This document shows positions 24,491-33,036 of a DNA stretch of 64,000 bases, piece after piece (position 1 is the first letter of the stretch; the number at the start of each line of letters is the position of its first letter). A program made the position numbers and the translations under genes. Below the pieces are notes generated by a model. It did not search any database, was not told the origin of the DNA, and saw nothing but the letters and a program-made list of their open reading frames with translations. This DNA comes from Phycisphaerales bacterium. GTDB lineage: Bacteria > Planctomycetota > Phycisphaerae > Phycisphaerales > UBA1924. Location of the stretch: assembly GCA_016742075.1 (NCBI GenBank), contig JACVCL010000002.1, positions 91,400-155,399 of the forward strand, in the 5' to 3' direction.

Positions 24491-25297
24491 TTAGAGAAGC
24501 TCGATGTCGTGTGCCGGGAGCCAGGCGGTGCGGCCGTCGGCCAGTTGCACCAGCAACCAACGCTGCCGGTGCTCGATGACCTCGAACTCGACGCCGGGCG
24601 TGAGGGGGTCTTTGAACGCGGCCTGGTAGATCGCTTCGTCGGGCCCCTGCCGGGCGGTGACTGACCCGGCGACAACAACCCCGTGGCTTGTCTGCGCCGA
24701 GCGATAGTCGACCGCGAGGGAGGCCGCCGGGACCACCGCCAGCCCCAGGCCGAGCGCAGCCAGCGAACGCGGCGGCCGGAACGCCCCCGGCAGAACCCGC
24801 ACGATCAGCACACCCCATCCGAGGCCGAGCAACCCGGCGGCCAGGCCGAACCTGAGCCTTGGGGACACCGTCGAGTGCCAGCCGAGAAGCGCGTCGGAGA
24901 ATCGCGACGCGGCGGGCGCATCGATCTTCGTGGCAACCTTTGACCGTGCGTAAGTGAGCGCGGATTCGATCTGCCGATCGCCCGGCGAAAGCCGATGGGC
25001 CCGGAGATAGGACGCGATGGCCCGGCCGAGATCTCCGCTCAGCATCCGGGCGTTGGCGATGTTGAAGTGAAGATCGGCGCTGTTGAGCCCGTCATCGGCC
25101 ACGAGGCTCGTCCAGCCGTCGATCGCCTGTGCGAACCCCCGGTGCGCGGCCGCCGGGTCGGCCGGCTGGACCGCCAGCGCCGCGGCGAACACGGCGTTCG
25201 CCTCGGCGAACCTGCGCGGGGGGGCGTCGGCCCGGGCGGCGAACGGGAAGGCCGGGATGAACATCGCGAGGGCGAAGAGGGCCGGGCGCGGGGTCAT
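24491..25297 (-). CDS. batE: BatE-like TPR and SH3-like protein
   Basis: 268 residues: signal peptide (FALAMFIPAFPFAARA), a TPR-like region (about 30-120; DLHFNIANARMLSGDLGRAI and YLRAHRLSPGDRQIESAL), two membrane helices around LGLGWGVLIV and LAALGLGLAVVPAASLAV, then a bacterial SH3-like domain (SVTARQGPDEAIY to WLPAHDIELL). This is the layout of BatE in Bacteroides-type aerotolerance operons. ATG 25297 overlaps the batD stop (ATGA). Last gene of the operon; convergent with the FAD oxidoreductase six bases away. Confidence 0.85.
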   Translation of the reverse strand: MTPRPALFALAMFIPAFPFAARADAPPRRFAEANAVFAAALAVQPADPAAAHRGFAQAIDGWTSLVADDGLNSADLHFNIANARMLSGDLGRAIASYLRAHRLSPGDRQIESALTYARSKVATKIDAPAASRFSDALLGWHSTVSPRLRFGLAAGLLGLGWGVLIVRVLPGAFRPPRSLAALGLGLAVVPAASLAVDYRSAQTSHGVVVAGSVTARQGPDEAIYQAAFKDPLTPGVEFEVIEHRQRWLLVQLADGRTAWLPAHDIELL

Positions 25298-27093
25298 GCG
25301 GGGATGCTCCTCAGGCACGCGTCGATCCGCGGCAGCAGCGCCCGGGCGCGCGGCGCGAGCTCGGGGCCGGTGGCGGAGGAGGCGAAGCGGGCGGCGTCGC
25401 AGTCGCGGAGGAGGGCCCGCAGTTCATCCGCGAGGATCTCGGTTTTCGCCGACGGGACGGCGGCGCGGAGCAGGCCGTCGGCCTCGGCGGCGGTGAGGGC
25501 TCCGTCGGCGATAGGGCGGTCGAACGCCGCGGCGAAGTACGTCGAAAGGGCCCTGGACACCTCGGTGGGCCCGGCCGACGACGACAGGAGCGACAGTGAT
25601 GCCGCGAGCGCACGTTCGCGGCGACGCTGGGGGCTGTCGGCCTCGCGGCGGCGGCGGATCGCCGCGGATGCGAGGGCCACGGCGTAGAGCATCGGGGGCC
25701 CGGCGAGCAGGGCGATGGAGGGCGGTGATCGCAGGGCCGAGATGAGATCGAAGGAATCGTCGCGGAGGGCCCCGGGGCTCTCGCGGTTGGCCGGGATTCC
25801 CGCCCGCTGGGCCCGCAGGTCGGCCGGCTCTCCCGACGGCCGGGCCGCCCCGACGGCGTCGGCGCCGGTCAGTTCGCGGGTCGGCCGCACCGTGATAGGG
25901 ATGGGAGCCGACCGCTCAACTCGGTACCGGCCTGCGGCGGGATCGAACAGGGCCAGTTCGACCGACGGGACCGCCTTCACCGACTCAGCGGTCGGCCGGA
26001 TGGTCTGGGTGAACACGACCTGCCCCGCTTCGACCTTGGGCGGCGCTGCGTCTTCGGGAACGCGGAAGGCGTCGGAGAACCCGGGCATCCGGCGGAGGTC
26101 CGGGCGCGGAACGCGGTCGAGCGGAGGCGGGCCGCTGATGGTGAGCTTGAGGGTGACGGGCTCGCCGACGGCGACATCCGTCGGCGTTGCGGAGGCGGTG
26201 ACCGTGTAGCGGCCGACGAGGCCGCTGAACTCGGCGGGCCGCCCCTCGGCGGGCAGGGGTCGCACCCGCACGGACAGCGGCTCGGAGGATGCCGATACCC
26301 ACCGCGTCCGGCTGGGGCGGAAGAAGTCGCCGCTGGCGATGACCAGGGCGGCCGTCGCGGTCGCGGGGCCGATGGTGAACTCGCCCGGGCTTCGGGGGAC
26401 CATCACGGCGTCGGCGACGATGGTGTTGTACACGCGACCGCGGATCTCCTCGCGGCCCTCGGCGGCGGGCACCGAAACACCGAAGATCGGCGTCATGCCG
26501 CGGCCCAGCGTGAGCGCTGGGTCGGGCGGCGCGGCGAACACGTCGAACGCGTCGGTGGGCCACGGGGTGGCCAGATCGCCCCTGTCGAAGCCCCGGCTGA
26601 AGAGGATCGTGACTCGAACGGTGAAGGGCTCACCCACGTACGGGGAGGCGTTCCCGGCGGTCAGGCGCACGAGGAACTCATCGGTGCTCGGAGCGCTGGT
26701 GATCGAGAGGGTCAGCGGCCGGGTGCGGGAAACCGCCCCGCCGGGCAGGGCCACCTCGACCGACGGGATGGTGAACTCTCCGGCACGCTGCGGCACGACG
26801 GTGTACGTGTGGGTGACCGTGCGGCTCTCTTGCACACGGCCGTTGAAGATCGTGCTGCTGAAGCTGCTTCCTGATCCTGCGTAGCTGATGGTGAGACCGT
26901 CTTGCGAGGGCACCTGCGGAGCCGGGAGATTGTCGGCAGAGTTGACGGAGATGGTGAGCGAGATCGGCTCGCCCAGAACCGCGTTCTGCGAGGAGAGCGT
27001 TGCGGTGGCCGTCGGCTGGGCGAGAGCGGCCGGCGCACCGCCGGGCCCCACGCAGAGGGCCAGCGTAACAGCGATGAAGAGCGCCCGGAGCAT
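25294..27093 (-). CDS. batD: BatD-family membrane protein
   Basis: 599 residues: signal peptide ending near ALAQ, then repeated immunoglobulin-like beta domains exposed to the periplasm (LGEPISLTISVNS, TYTVVPQRAGEFTIPSVEV, ASATPTDVAVGEPVTLKLTISG). A membrane helix near residue 455 (PSIALLAGPPMLYAVALASA) precedes a cytoplasmic helical tail. The domain order is that of BatD/oxygen-tolerance proteins. The gene starts two bases after the batC stop. Its exact biochemical role is unknown; Bat proteins are thought to form a membrane complex with MoxR-type ATPases. Confidence 0.9.
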   Translation of the reverse strand: MLRALFIAVTLALCVGPGGAPAALAQPTATATLSSQNAVLGEPISLTISVNSADNLPAPQVPSQDGLTISYAGSGSSFSSTIFNGRVQESRTVTHTYTVVPQRAGEFTIPSVEVALPGGAVSRTRPLTLSITSAPSTDEFLVRLTAGNASPYVGEPFTVRVTILFSRGFDRGDLATPWPTDAFDVFAAPPDPALTLGRGMTPIFGVSVPAAEGREEIRGRVYNTIVADAVMVPRSPGEFTIGPATATAALVIASGDFFRPSRTRWVSASSEPLSVRVRPLPAEGRPAEFSGLVGRYTVTASATPTDVAVGEPVTLKLTISGPPPLDRVPRPDLRRMPGFSDAFRVPEDAAPPKVEAGQVVFTQTIRPTAESVKAVPSVELALFDPAAGRYRVERSAPIPITVRPTRELTGADAVGAARPSGEPADLRAQRAGIPANRESPGALRDDSFDLISALRSPPSIALLAGPPMLYAVALASAAIRRRREADSPQRRRERALAASLSLLSSSAGPTEVSRALSTYFAAAFDRPIADGALTAAEADGLLRAAVPSAKTEILADELRALLRDCDAARFASSATGPELAPRARALLPRIDACLRSIPA

Positions 27094-27095
27094 GG

Positions 27096-28955
27096 CTACC
27101 AGTCTCTCTTCACAGGTTCAAGCCGCTGCAGACGCCTGAGAAGTTCGCGCCGTCGTTCGCGGTCCCTCAGCTCTTTGTCAAGGATGCGCTGCGCGCGGGC
27201 ATCGTCGGACTGCGGCTGCTCGGCACCGGTTGCGCCGCCGGCCCCCTCTCCCTCGCCGGCCTGACCGGTCGGGGAGGTGGGGCCGGTTGGCCCCGGTTCG
27301 GGCTTCTCGCCGCGGGGCCCGGGCACGGCTGGTGCGGCATCACCCCGGGGTCCAGTCGGGCCGGTCGGGCCGGTCGGGCCCAAGGCCTGCTGGGCGGCAT
27401 CGAGCAGCCGGTCGGCGGCTTCGCGCTGGCGCTCGGCCGCGTCCGCCGGCTTGCCGCGTTGAAGCTCATCCTGGGCCCGGCGCTGCTGGTCGACCGCCTC
27501 GCCGAGCGACTGCAGGGCTTCCTGAAGCTCGGCGGCCTTCTCCGGGGAAAGCTGTTCCATCAGCTCCTGCAACTGCTGCACGGCGTTGCGAGCTGATTCG
27601 GCGCTGTCGAGCATCTGCTCCTGGCGCTCGGCCAGATCCTTGAGCTCCTTGGCCAGGGCACGCTTCTGCTCGTCGGACATGCTCTTGATCCGCTCGGTCA
27701 GGGCGTCGGCCAGTTGCTGAGCCGTCTCCGGGGGAAGCTGATCCGCCATCTGCTGGAGATCCTGCATCGCCCGGTCGAGTTGCTCGGGCGACATCTGCTG
27801 CATCTGCTGCTTCATGGCGTCGAGCTGATCTTGGGCACGCTGGGCGATCTGCTCCTTGATGGCCTTCTGGAGCTGCTCGCGGGCCTCCGGCGGCAGCTGC
27901 TGCCCGAGTTCGCCGAGCCGCTTCTCGGCGTCCTTCAGCTGCTGAAGGTCCATGCGCTTGAGCTGCTCGGCAAGACGGTCGAGTTGCTCCTGAAGCGGCT
28001 TGGGGATGGTCGATTCCGGGCCGCCGGTGCCGGAAGACGGCTGTCCCTCCGGCGACCCCTTCTGGCCGGCCTGAGGATCGGGCTGCGCCTGCTGTGGCTG
28101 CGCCTGCCGCTGGGCTTCGCGGGCGGCACGCTCCTGGCGGATCTGTTCGAGCCGTTCCTGCAGTTGGCGGCGACGCTCCTCGCGCCGGCGGTCCTGCTCG
28201 GCCTGCGCTTGCTGCCGCTCGGCCGACTGCCGGGTCTGCTCGGCCAGCTCCCGCTGGCGTTCGGACGACTGCTTCAGTTGATCGGATGCCGACCCGGGGC
28301 TGCCGTCCTGCTGCTGCGGAGGTGGCTGACCGGACTGATCCCGCTGCTTCTGGCGATCGCCGGCCCGCTCGCCGGTCCCGGTGTTCTGCTGCTGCATCTG
28401 CCGCAGGATCTGCCGGAGCTGGGCGATCTGGCCGTTGGTGATCTCAAGGTTCGCGGCGGCGTCGCGGTCCGCGGGGTTGTCGGCCGCCACGCCGCGGAAG
28501 AGTGACGATGCACGCTCGAGCGCCGCCAGGGCCTCGGCCGGCTTCTCCTGAAGGAGCGCCCCGGCGCGATCGTGGGCCGCCCGGGCCAGGTTGAACCGGG
28601 CCTGCGGCGAGACCCGACCACCCCCGGGGATCGACTCGGCCTGCTTGAACAGACGCTCGGCCTCGTCGAGCTTCCCAAGCCGGTACTGCGCCACACCGAG
28701 ATTGAACAGCGCCTCAACCGAGGCCGGGTCAAGATCCGCGGCCGCTTTGAACTGGTCGCGTGCGCTCTCGAACTGTCCCCTCTGGAATGCGGCGTTGCCC
28801 GAGAGGATGAGTTCCCGGGCGCCGGGCTCGGCGGCCGCGGGCTGCGCGGCGCCGATCAGCACCGCGCCGGCGACCGCCGGGAGCCATCGCCACAGGCAGC
28901 GCCCGAATTCAGGCGACAACGATTTGGGCACGGCGACGTTCATGGATGAGCACAT
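27096..28955 (-). CDS. batC: BatC-like TPR protein with long coiled coil and collagen-like tail
   Basis: 619 residues from ATG 28955, or 615 from ATG 28943. A signal sequence (LPAVAGAVLIGAAQPAAA) is followed by TPR repeats (about 45-165; GNAAFQRGQFESARDQFKAA and VEALFNLGVAQYRLGKL). A very long Gln/Glu/Arg-rich coiled-coil region (about 170-520) comes next, then Gly-Pro-Thr triplets (about 525-570), and a basic C-terminus. The TPR part matches BatC; the extensions are unusual. The start lies inside batB, an overlap of 35-47 bases; GTG 28934 and TTG 28919 are other possible starts. Composition is skewed toward Gln and Glu compared with neighbours. Confidence 0.82.
   Translation of the reverse strand: MCSSMNVAVPKSLSPEFGRCLWRWLPAVAGAVLIGAAQPAAAEPGARELILSGNAAFQRGQFESARDQFKAAADLDPASVEALFNLGVAQYRLGKLDEAERLFKQAESIPGGGRVSPQARFNLARAAHDRAGALLQEKPAEALAALERASSLFRGVAADNPADRDAAANLEITNGQIAQLRQILRQMQQQNTGTGERAGDRQKQRDQSGQPPPQQQDGSPGSASDQLKQSSERQRELAEQTRQSAERQQAQAEQDRRREERRRQLQERLEQIRQERAAREAQRQAQPQQAQPDPQAGQKGSPEGQPSSGTGGPESTIPKPLQEQLDRLAEQLKRMDLQQLKDAEKRLGELGQQLPPEAREQLQKAIKEQIAQRAQDQLDAMKQQMQQMSPEQLDRAMQDLQQMADQLPPETAQQLADALTERIKSMSDEQKRALAKELKDLAERQEQMLDSAESARNAVQQLQELMEQLSPEKAAELQEALQSLGEAVDQQRRAQDELQRGKPADAAERQREAADRLLDAAQQALGPTGPTGPTGPRGDAAPAVPGPRGEKPEPGPTGPTSPTGQAGEGEGAGGATGAEQPQSDDARAQRILDKELRDRERRRELLRRLQRLEPVKRDW
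27258..27382 (-). repeat. Collagen-like GPT/GPR triplet region within batC
   Basis: Coding DNA for two short runs of Gly-X-Y triplets: GPTGPTGPTGPRGD, then GPRGEKPEPGPTGPTSPTGQ, joined by an Ala/Pro linker. The DNA repeat unit is near GGCCCGACC. Too short for a stable collagen helix alone. Confidence 0.75.
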
Positions 28956-29955
28956 CCCCGATCAGAAGGAGGATCGCGACCAGGAGGAACCACTGAAACC
29001 GTTCGGTGTACCGCGGTGCCGCGGTGTCGGATGCTCCGGCGGCCTCCGCGGGCGCGCGATCGCGGAGGAGCGGGCGAAGCACCTCGTCAAGCCGGATGTC
29101 ACCCGTTGCCACCGGGAAAAACTTCCCGCCGGGGGTGGCCAGAGCGAGATCCCGGAGGGTGTCGGGGCGCAACCGTGTGAACACCTCGCGGCCTTCGAAC
29201 TCGAGAAATCCGCCGCGCCCGTCGCGCTGGACGGGGATCCGAGCGCCGTCCCCGGCGTCGCCCATGCCGATGGCGATGATGCGCACGCCGATCTTCCCGG
29301 CTTGCTCGGCGGCCTGAAGCGGCAGAGAGTCCTGGTCCTCGCCATCGGTGATGAGCACGATGTCCCGGAAGCGGGTGCCAAGCAGGTTGCCCTGGGCGTC
29401 CCGCTCGAACGCATCGCGCACCGCCAGGCGGATGGCGTCTCCCAGATTCGTGCCGCCCCGGGTGACCGAATCGGAGGAGAGGTCCCGCACCGCCATCCTT
29501 AGGAAGCTGTAGTCGGCCGTGAGCGGGCACTTCACCACGGCGTTGCCCGCGAAGGCGACCAGAGCGGCCCGGTCGCCGGAGAGGGCCGCGACGGCATCTT
29601 CGACCCAGAGCTTGGCCCGCTCAAGGCGGCTGGGCTTGACATCGGTGGCGAGCATGGAGCGCGAGACGTCGACGACGAACACGACATCCCGCCCCGAGCG
29701 GCGGATCTGCTGCTGAGTCTCACCCCACTGCGGCCTGGCCGCGGCACCGGCCAGCAAGGCGGCCGCCGAGAGCACGAGGCACGCCTTGATCGTCCATCGG
29801 CGCGGCTCAGAGGGGGCCCCCATGGCGTCGAGCAGGCCGCGCTCGACGAAGCCCGCCGCAGCCGCCCGCCTGCGGAGGAGCCCCCACACCAGAAGCCCCC
29901 CCAGCACCGGCAGACCCCACAGCGCGTTCAGAAGCTCGGGTGAGGCAAAGTGCAT
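28909..29955 (-). CDS. batB: BatB-like von Willebrand factor A membrane protein
   Basis: 348 residues. Two N-terminal membrane helices (ALWGLPVLGGLLVWGLL and IKACLVLSAAALLAGAAA) flank the start, then a VWA domain (about 88-285) with an intact MIDAS: DVSRS (DxSxS), the TNLGD threonine and ITDGED. A last helix (WFLLVAILLLIGDVLI) follows. ATG 29955 overlaps the batA stop by one base (TGATG); an 18-residue upstream extension would overlap batA further and is rejected. In Bat systems BatA and BatB are the paired VWA subunits. Confidence 0.92.
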   Translation of the reverse strand: MHFASPELLNALWGLPVLGGLLVWGLLRRRAAAAGFVERGLLDAMGAPSEPRRWTIKACLVLSAAALLAGAAARPQWGETQQQIRRSGRDVVFVVDVSRSMLATDVKPSRLERAKLWVEDAVAALSGDRAALVAFAGNAVVKCPLTADYSFLRMAVRDLSSDSVTRGGTNLGDAIRLAVRDAFERDAQGNLLGTRFRDIVLITDGEDQDSLPLQAAEQAGKIGVRIIAIGMGDAGDGARIPVQRDGRGGFLEFEGREVFTRLRPDTLRDLALATPGGKFFPVATGDIRLDEVLRPLLRDRAPAEAAGASDTAAPRYTERFQWFLLVAILLLIGDVLIHERRRAQIVVA

Positions 29956-31049
29956 CACGGCGCCCTCCGGAGCCAGGTGGAGGACAGCAGCACCTCGACG
30001 GCCAGACACACCAGGGCCGCGAGGGCGAAGGGCACGAACTTCTCGTCGTAGCTCGTGAACTCGGTGGTCTTGATCTCGGTCTTCTCGAGAGCGTTGATCT
30101 CGCGGTAGATGTCGCGCAGGGCATCGCCGGTGTCGGCCCGGCGGTAGAGCCCGCCGGTCATGTCCGCGATGGCCCGGAGCGGTCGGTCGTCAAAGCCCAT
30201 GCTGGGACGCATCACGATGCCCATGGTGGTCTGCACGTACTGCGGCTCGTTGCCACCGATGCCGATCGCGTAGATCCGGATCCCCCACTGCTTGGCCAGC
30301 TCACCGGCCTTCACCGCCGAGAGCTCTCCCGCGTTCTCTTCGCCGTCGGTGAGCAGGATGATGGCCTTGGAGCGGATGATGAACTCCGGGTCGCTGAGGT
30401 CCTTGTTGAACCGGCGGAGGTCCTTCTCGGCGGTGTGCAGCCGGGCCGCGGCCAGGGCCAGGCCGTCGCCGATGGCGGTGCCGCCCTCGGTGGCGCGGCC
30501 CTCGGGGATCTGAGGGTTGATCAGCTGAATGCCGTCGACCAGACGGACGAGCGTGTCGTGGTCGCGGACCAGCGGTGCCACGGTGTCGGCGGTGCGTGCG
30601 AAGGTCACCACGCCGATCAGGTCGTTGCCGCGTCCGGGGAGGTCGCCCCCTTGCTCCTTGTTGCCCTTGACGAACTCGCGGAACACACGCTTGACCGTGT
30701 CGATGCGCGTGCTCCGCCGGCCGTCGAAGTCCATCTGCTCGGTCATCGACCACGAGCGGTCGATCAGAGCCATGATCGCGACGCCGTCGGCGGTCACTTT
30801 CACCTCGCCGACGCCCATCTGCGGCCGGGCCAGCGCCACCACGGCCAGGGTGATCGCCGCAGCACGCAGGGCCACGGGCAGCCCGCGCAGCCGTTGCCGG
30901 AACGTGACCGGCAGTGTCGCCAGCAGATCGATCGAGGAAAACATGATGCCCGAAGGGCGCACGGAGGAGGCGCGCATCCGCCAGGCGATCAGCAGCGGGA
31001 TGGCCAGCAGCAGCCACAGGGCCTCGGGATTGGCCAGGCGGGGGATCAT
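29955..31049 (-). CDS. batA: BatA-like von Willebrand factor A membrane protein
   Basis: 364 residues with the same plan as BatB: N-terminal helix (ALWLLLAIPLLIAWRM), second helix near 60-78, VWA domain (about 88-310) and C-terminal helix (FALAALVCLAVEVLL). The MIDAS is present as DRSWS (DxSxS), the TAIGDG threonine and LTDGEENAG. The gene lies between the 31046 gene (ATGA overlap) and batB. It is probably the metal-dependent partner of BatB at the inner membrane. Confidence 0.92.
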   Translation of the reverse strand: MIPRLANPEALWLLLAIPLLIAWRMRASSVRPSGIMFSSIDLLATLPVTFRQRLRGLPVALRAAAITLAVVALARPQMGVGEVKVTADGVAIMALIDRSWSMTEQMDFDGRRSTRIDTVKRVFREFVKGNKEQGGDLPGRGNDLIGVVTFARTADTVAPLVRDHDTLVRLVDGIQLINPQIPEGRATEGGTAIGDGLALAAARLHTAEKDLRRFNKDLSDPEFIIRSKAIILLTDGEENAGELSAVKAGELAKQWGIRIYAIGIGGNEPQYVQTTMGIVMRPSMGFDDRPLRAIADMTGGLYRRADTGDALRDIYREINALEKTEIKTTEFTSYDEKFVPFALAALVCLAVEVLLSSTWLRRAP

Positions 31050-32050
31050 GGTGCGGGCGACGCCGGCGCTTGCGTGGGGGTGGTGCGCTGCACGAAGTCG
31101 CGGATCAGCGAGACGGTGCGGGCGGAGGTCTCCCGGCTCGGGGTCTGCTCGGCGAACTTCACAAGGTCGGCGTGCCGGAGGAAGTCCTCGAGCCGCTCAA
31201 CATCACCGGGAAGAATCGGGCTGGCGTCGCGGGCCTCTCGAAGGAACTCGTCGGTCGTGCGCTCCGGTGCTCTGAGAGCGAAGCGGTCCTCGATGTACCG
31301 CCGGAGAATGTCCGACGCGGCCTGGAAGAACGGCTTGTGCAGGCCGCGGGCCAGGAGGTCGGACGACTCGAGCCGGTTCAGGGCCGACAGCGCCACCTCG
31401 TGGGGTGCGGGCGGCGGAGGCGGGCGGCGGCGGGCCAGCCGCGCGACCAACGGGACCAGCGCCCCGGCCAGGACCACGGCCGAAGCCGCGACGGCGCCGA
31501 TGACGATCGTGCGCGTCCAGTCCCGCGGCGGCGGCGGGGGCTCGACCACGGGCCGGATGTCGGTCAGGTCGCGGCGCGGGGTGCCCGCGGGCAGAACGCT
31601 GAGCACCTCGCCCCGCAGCGGCCCGAGTTCCAGCACGATCGGCTCGCGGCCGGCATCGGCCGGCTCCGCGACAAAACGAACCGACAGAGCCGGGAGGATG
31701 AAAGCCCCGGGCAGGAACGGCTCGACGATCAGGGTGGTGTCGTTCCCGCGTTGCTCGGGACCGGCGGCTTCGCGCCAGGTCTCGCCGAGCTCCCCCTGCC
31801 AGGCGATCTTCTCGAACCGGTAGCCGGGCGGCGCCGTCGGCGTCACGGTGAGGATCAGACGATCGGCCACGGTGAGGATGATGGGAACTCCCTCCGCGAC
31901 CGGCCCGCGGGCCGATGTCGCGACACGCAGCTCGGCCGTCGCGCCGCCGGATGAGCTCCGGAACGATGTCTCGCCCTGGCGGTCCGCGGCGACGGCGGCG
32001 GACCACGGCGAGACGCCGAGAGCGAGAGCAAGGCACCACGCGGAGCTCAT
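31046..32050 (-). CDS. Membrane protein of the Bat operon, BatD/DUF4381-like
   Basis: 334 residues: signal peptide (AWCLALALGVSPWSAAVAA), a beta-rich periplasmic domain (about 30-150; EGVPIILTVADRLILTVTP), one membrane helix (about 183-205; TIVIGAVAASAVVLAGALVPLV) and a cytoplasmic helical domain (ALNRLESSDLL, FFQAASDILRRYIEDRF, ERTTDEFLREA). The order is like a short BatD or the DUF4381-type proteins that occur between DUF58 and VWA genes in other Bat-like operons. It overlaps both neighbours by four bases (ATGA), so it belongs to the operon. No enzymatic motif is seen. Confidence 0.78.
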   Translation of the reverse strand: MSSAWCLALALGVSPWSAAVAADRQGETSFRSSSGGATAELRVATSARGPVAEGVPIILTVADRLILTVTPTAPPGYRFEKIAWQGELGETWREAAGPEQRGNDTTLIVEPFLPGAFILPALSVRFVAEPADAGREPIVLELGPLRGEVLSVLPAGTPRRDLTDIRPVVEPPPPPRDWTRTIVIGAVAASAVVLAGALVPLVARLARRRPPPPPAPHEVALSALNRLESSDLLARGLHKPFFQAASDILRRYIEDRFALRAPERTTDEFLREARDASPILPGDVERLEDFLRHADLVKFAEQTPSRETSARTVSLIRDFVQRTTPTQAPASPAP

Positions 32051-32985
32051 CGGCGTCGCTCCCGGCGGCGGAAGAGCTGAACCAGCGCGTGGATGTACGG
32101 CTCGTCGGTTGCCAGATCCAGATGATCGACGCCAAGCCTTCGCATCTGCATGGCGACGGCTTCCTGGCGGCGCTGGCCCAGCGCTTCAAAGACGCGCCGG
32201 ACTTGGGCGCTCGAGAGATCGAGCGTGCGCACCGACCCGGTCTCGGCGTCACGCAGGTCGATGAGACCCCGCGCCGTACCCGCCGTGCCGAGCGATCGCT
32301 CGCGCGGGTCGGTCAGCCGCACCGTGATGAGGTCGTGCCGCCGGTTGAGGATCGAGAGGGGTGTGGCGACCGCCGACAGGGCGGCATCGGCTGTCGAGGC
32401 CCGCACCGGACCGGCGGAGGCGCCGGGGATCAGGAAGTCGGAAATGAGGAAGATGACCGCTCGCCGGCGCAGCACCCTCGCCAGGTAGTCCATCGCGGCG
32501 GCGATGTCGGTTCCGGTGTGCTCGGGCGTGAAGTTCAGCAGTTCCCGGATGACCCGGAGGGTGTGGTTCGACCCCTTCTTCGGCGGTATGTACAGCTCGA
32601 CGCGGTCGGTGAACAGCAGGAGCCCGACCTTGTCGTTGGACTTGCGGGCCGCGAACGCCAGCACCGCGCTGAGCTCGGCGGCGGTGCGTCGCTTGGCCCG
32701 GCGGACCGAGCCGAACGCCCCGGACGCCGACATGTCGGCCGCCACGATCACCGTGAGCTCGCGCTCCTCGACGAATCGCTTGACGTGCGGCGTGCCCGTG
32801 CGGGCCGTGACGTTCCAGTCGATGGAGCGGATGTCGTCGCCGGGCTGGTACTCGCGGACCTCGGCGAACTCCATGCCGCGGCCCTTGAAGGCGCTGGTGT
32901 ACTCGCCGGCGAACACCTCGTTCACGGCGCGTCCCGTGCGGATCTGCAGCTCGCGGACCTGGCGGAAGAGTTCTTCGGGGAGCAT
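32047..32985 (-). CDS. DUF58 domain-containing protein
   Basis: 312 residues, the normal length for the shorter DUF58 proteins. The hallmark GRGMEFAEVREYQPGDDIRSIDWNVTAR stretch (about 36-62) is followed by VKRFVEERELTVIVAADMSASG, which resembles a VWA-like fold with a partial MIDAS (DMSAS). DUF58 genes are nearly always next to MoxR ATPases; here the gap is 51 bases. Function is not known biochemically, but the pair is thought to act as a chaperone-like module for the VWA proteins downstream. Confidence 0.93.
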   Translation of the reverse strand: MLPEELFRQVRELQIRTGRAVNEVFAGEYTSAFKGRGMEFAEVREYQPGDDIRSIDWNVTARTGTPHVKRFVEERELTVIVAADMSASGAFGSVRRAKRRTAAELSAVLAFAARKSNDKVGLLLFTDRVELYIPPKKGSNHTLRVIRELLNFTPEHTGTDIAAAMDYLARVLRRRAVIFLISDFLIPGASAGPVRASTADAALSAVATPLSILNRRHDLITVRLTDPRERSLGTAGTARGLIDLRDAETGSVRTLDLSSAQVRRVFEALGQRRQEAVAMQMRRLGVDHLDLATDEPYIHALVQLFRRRERRR

Positions 32986-33036
32986 GGTGACCGGCCGCGG
33001 GAACTGGCGGCCCCCCGCCGGGGCGGGGGGCGAGGG

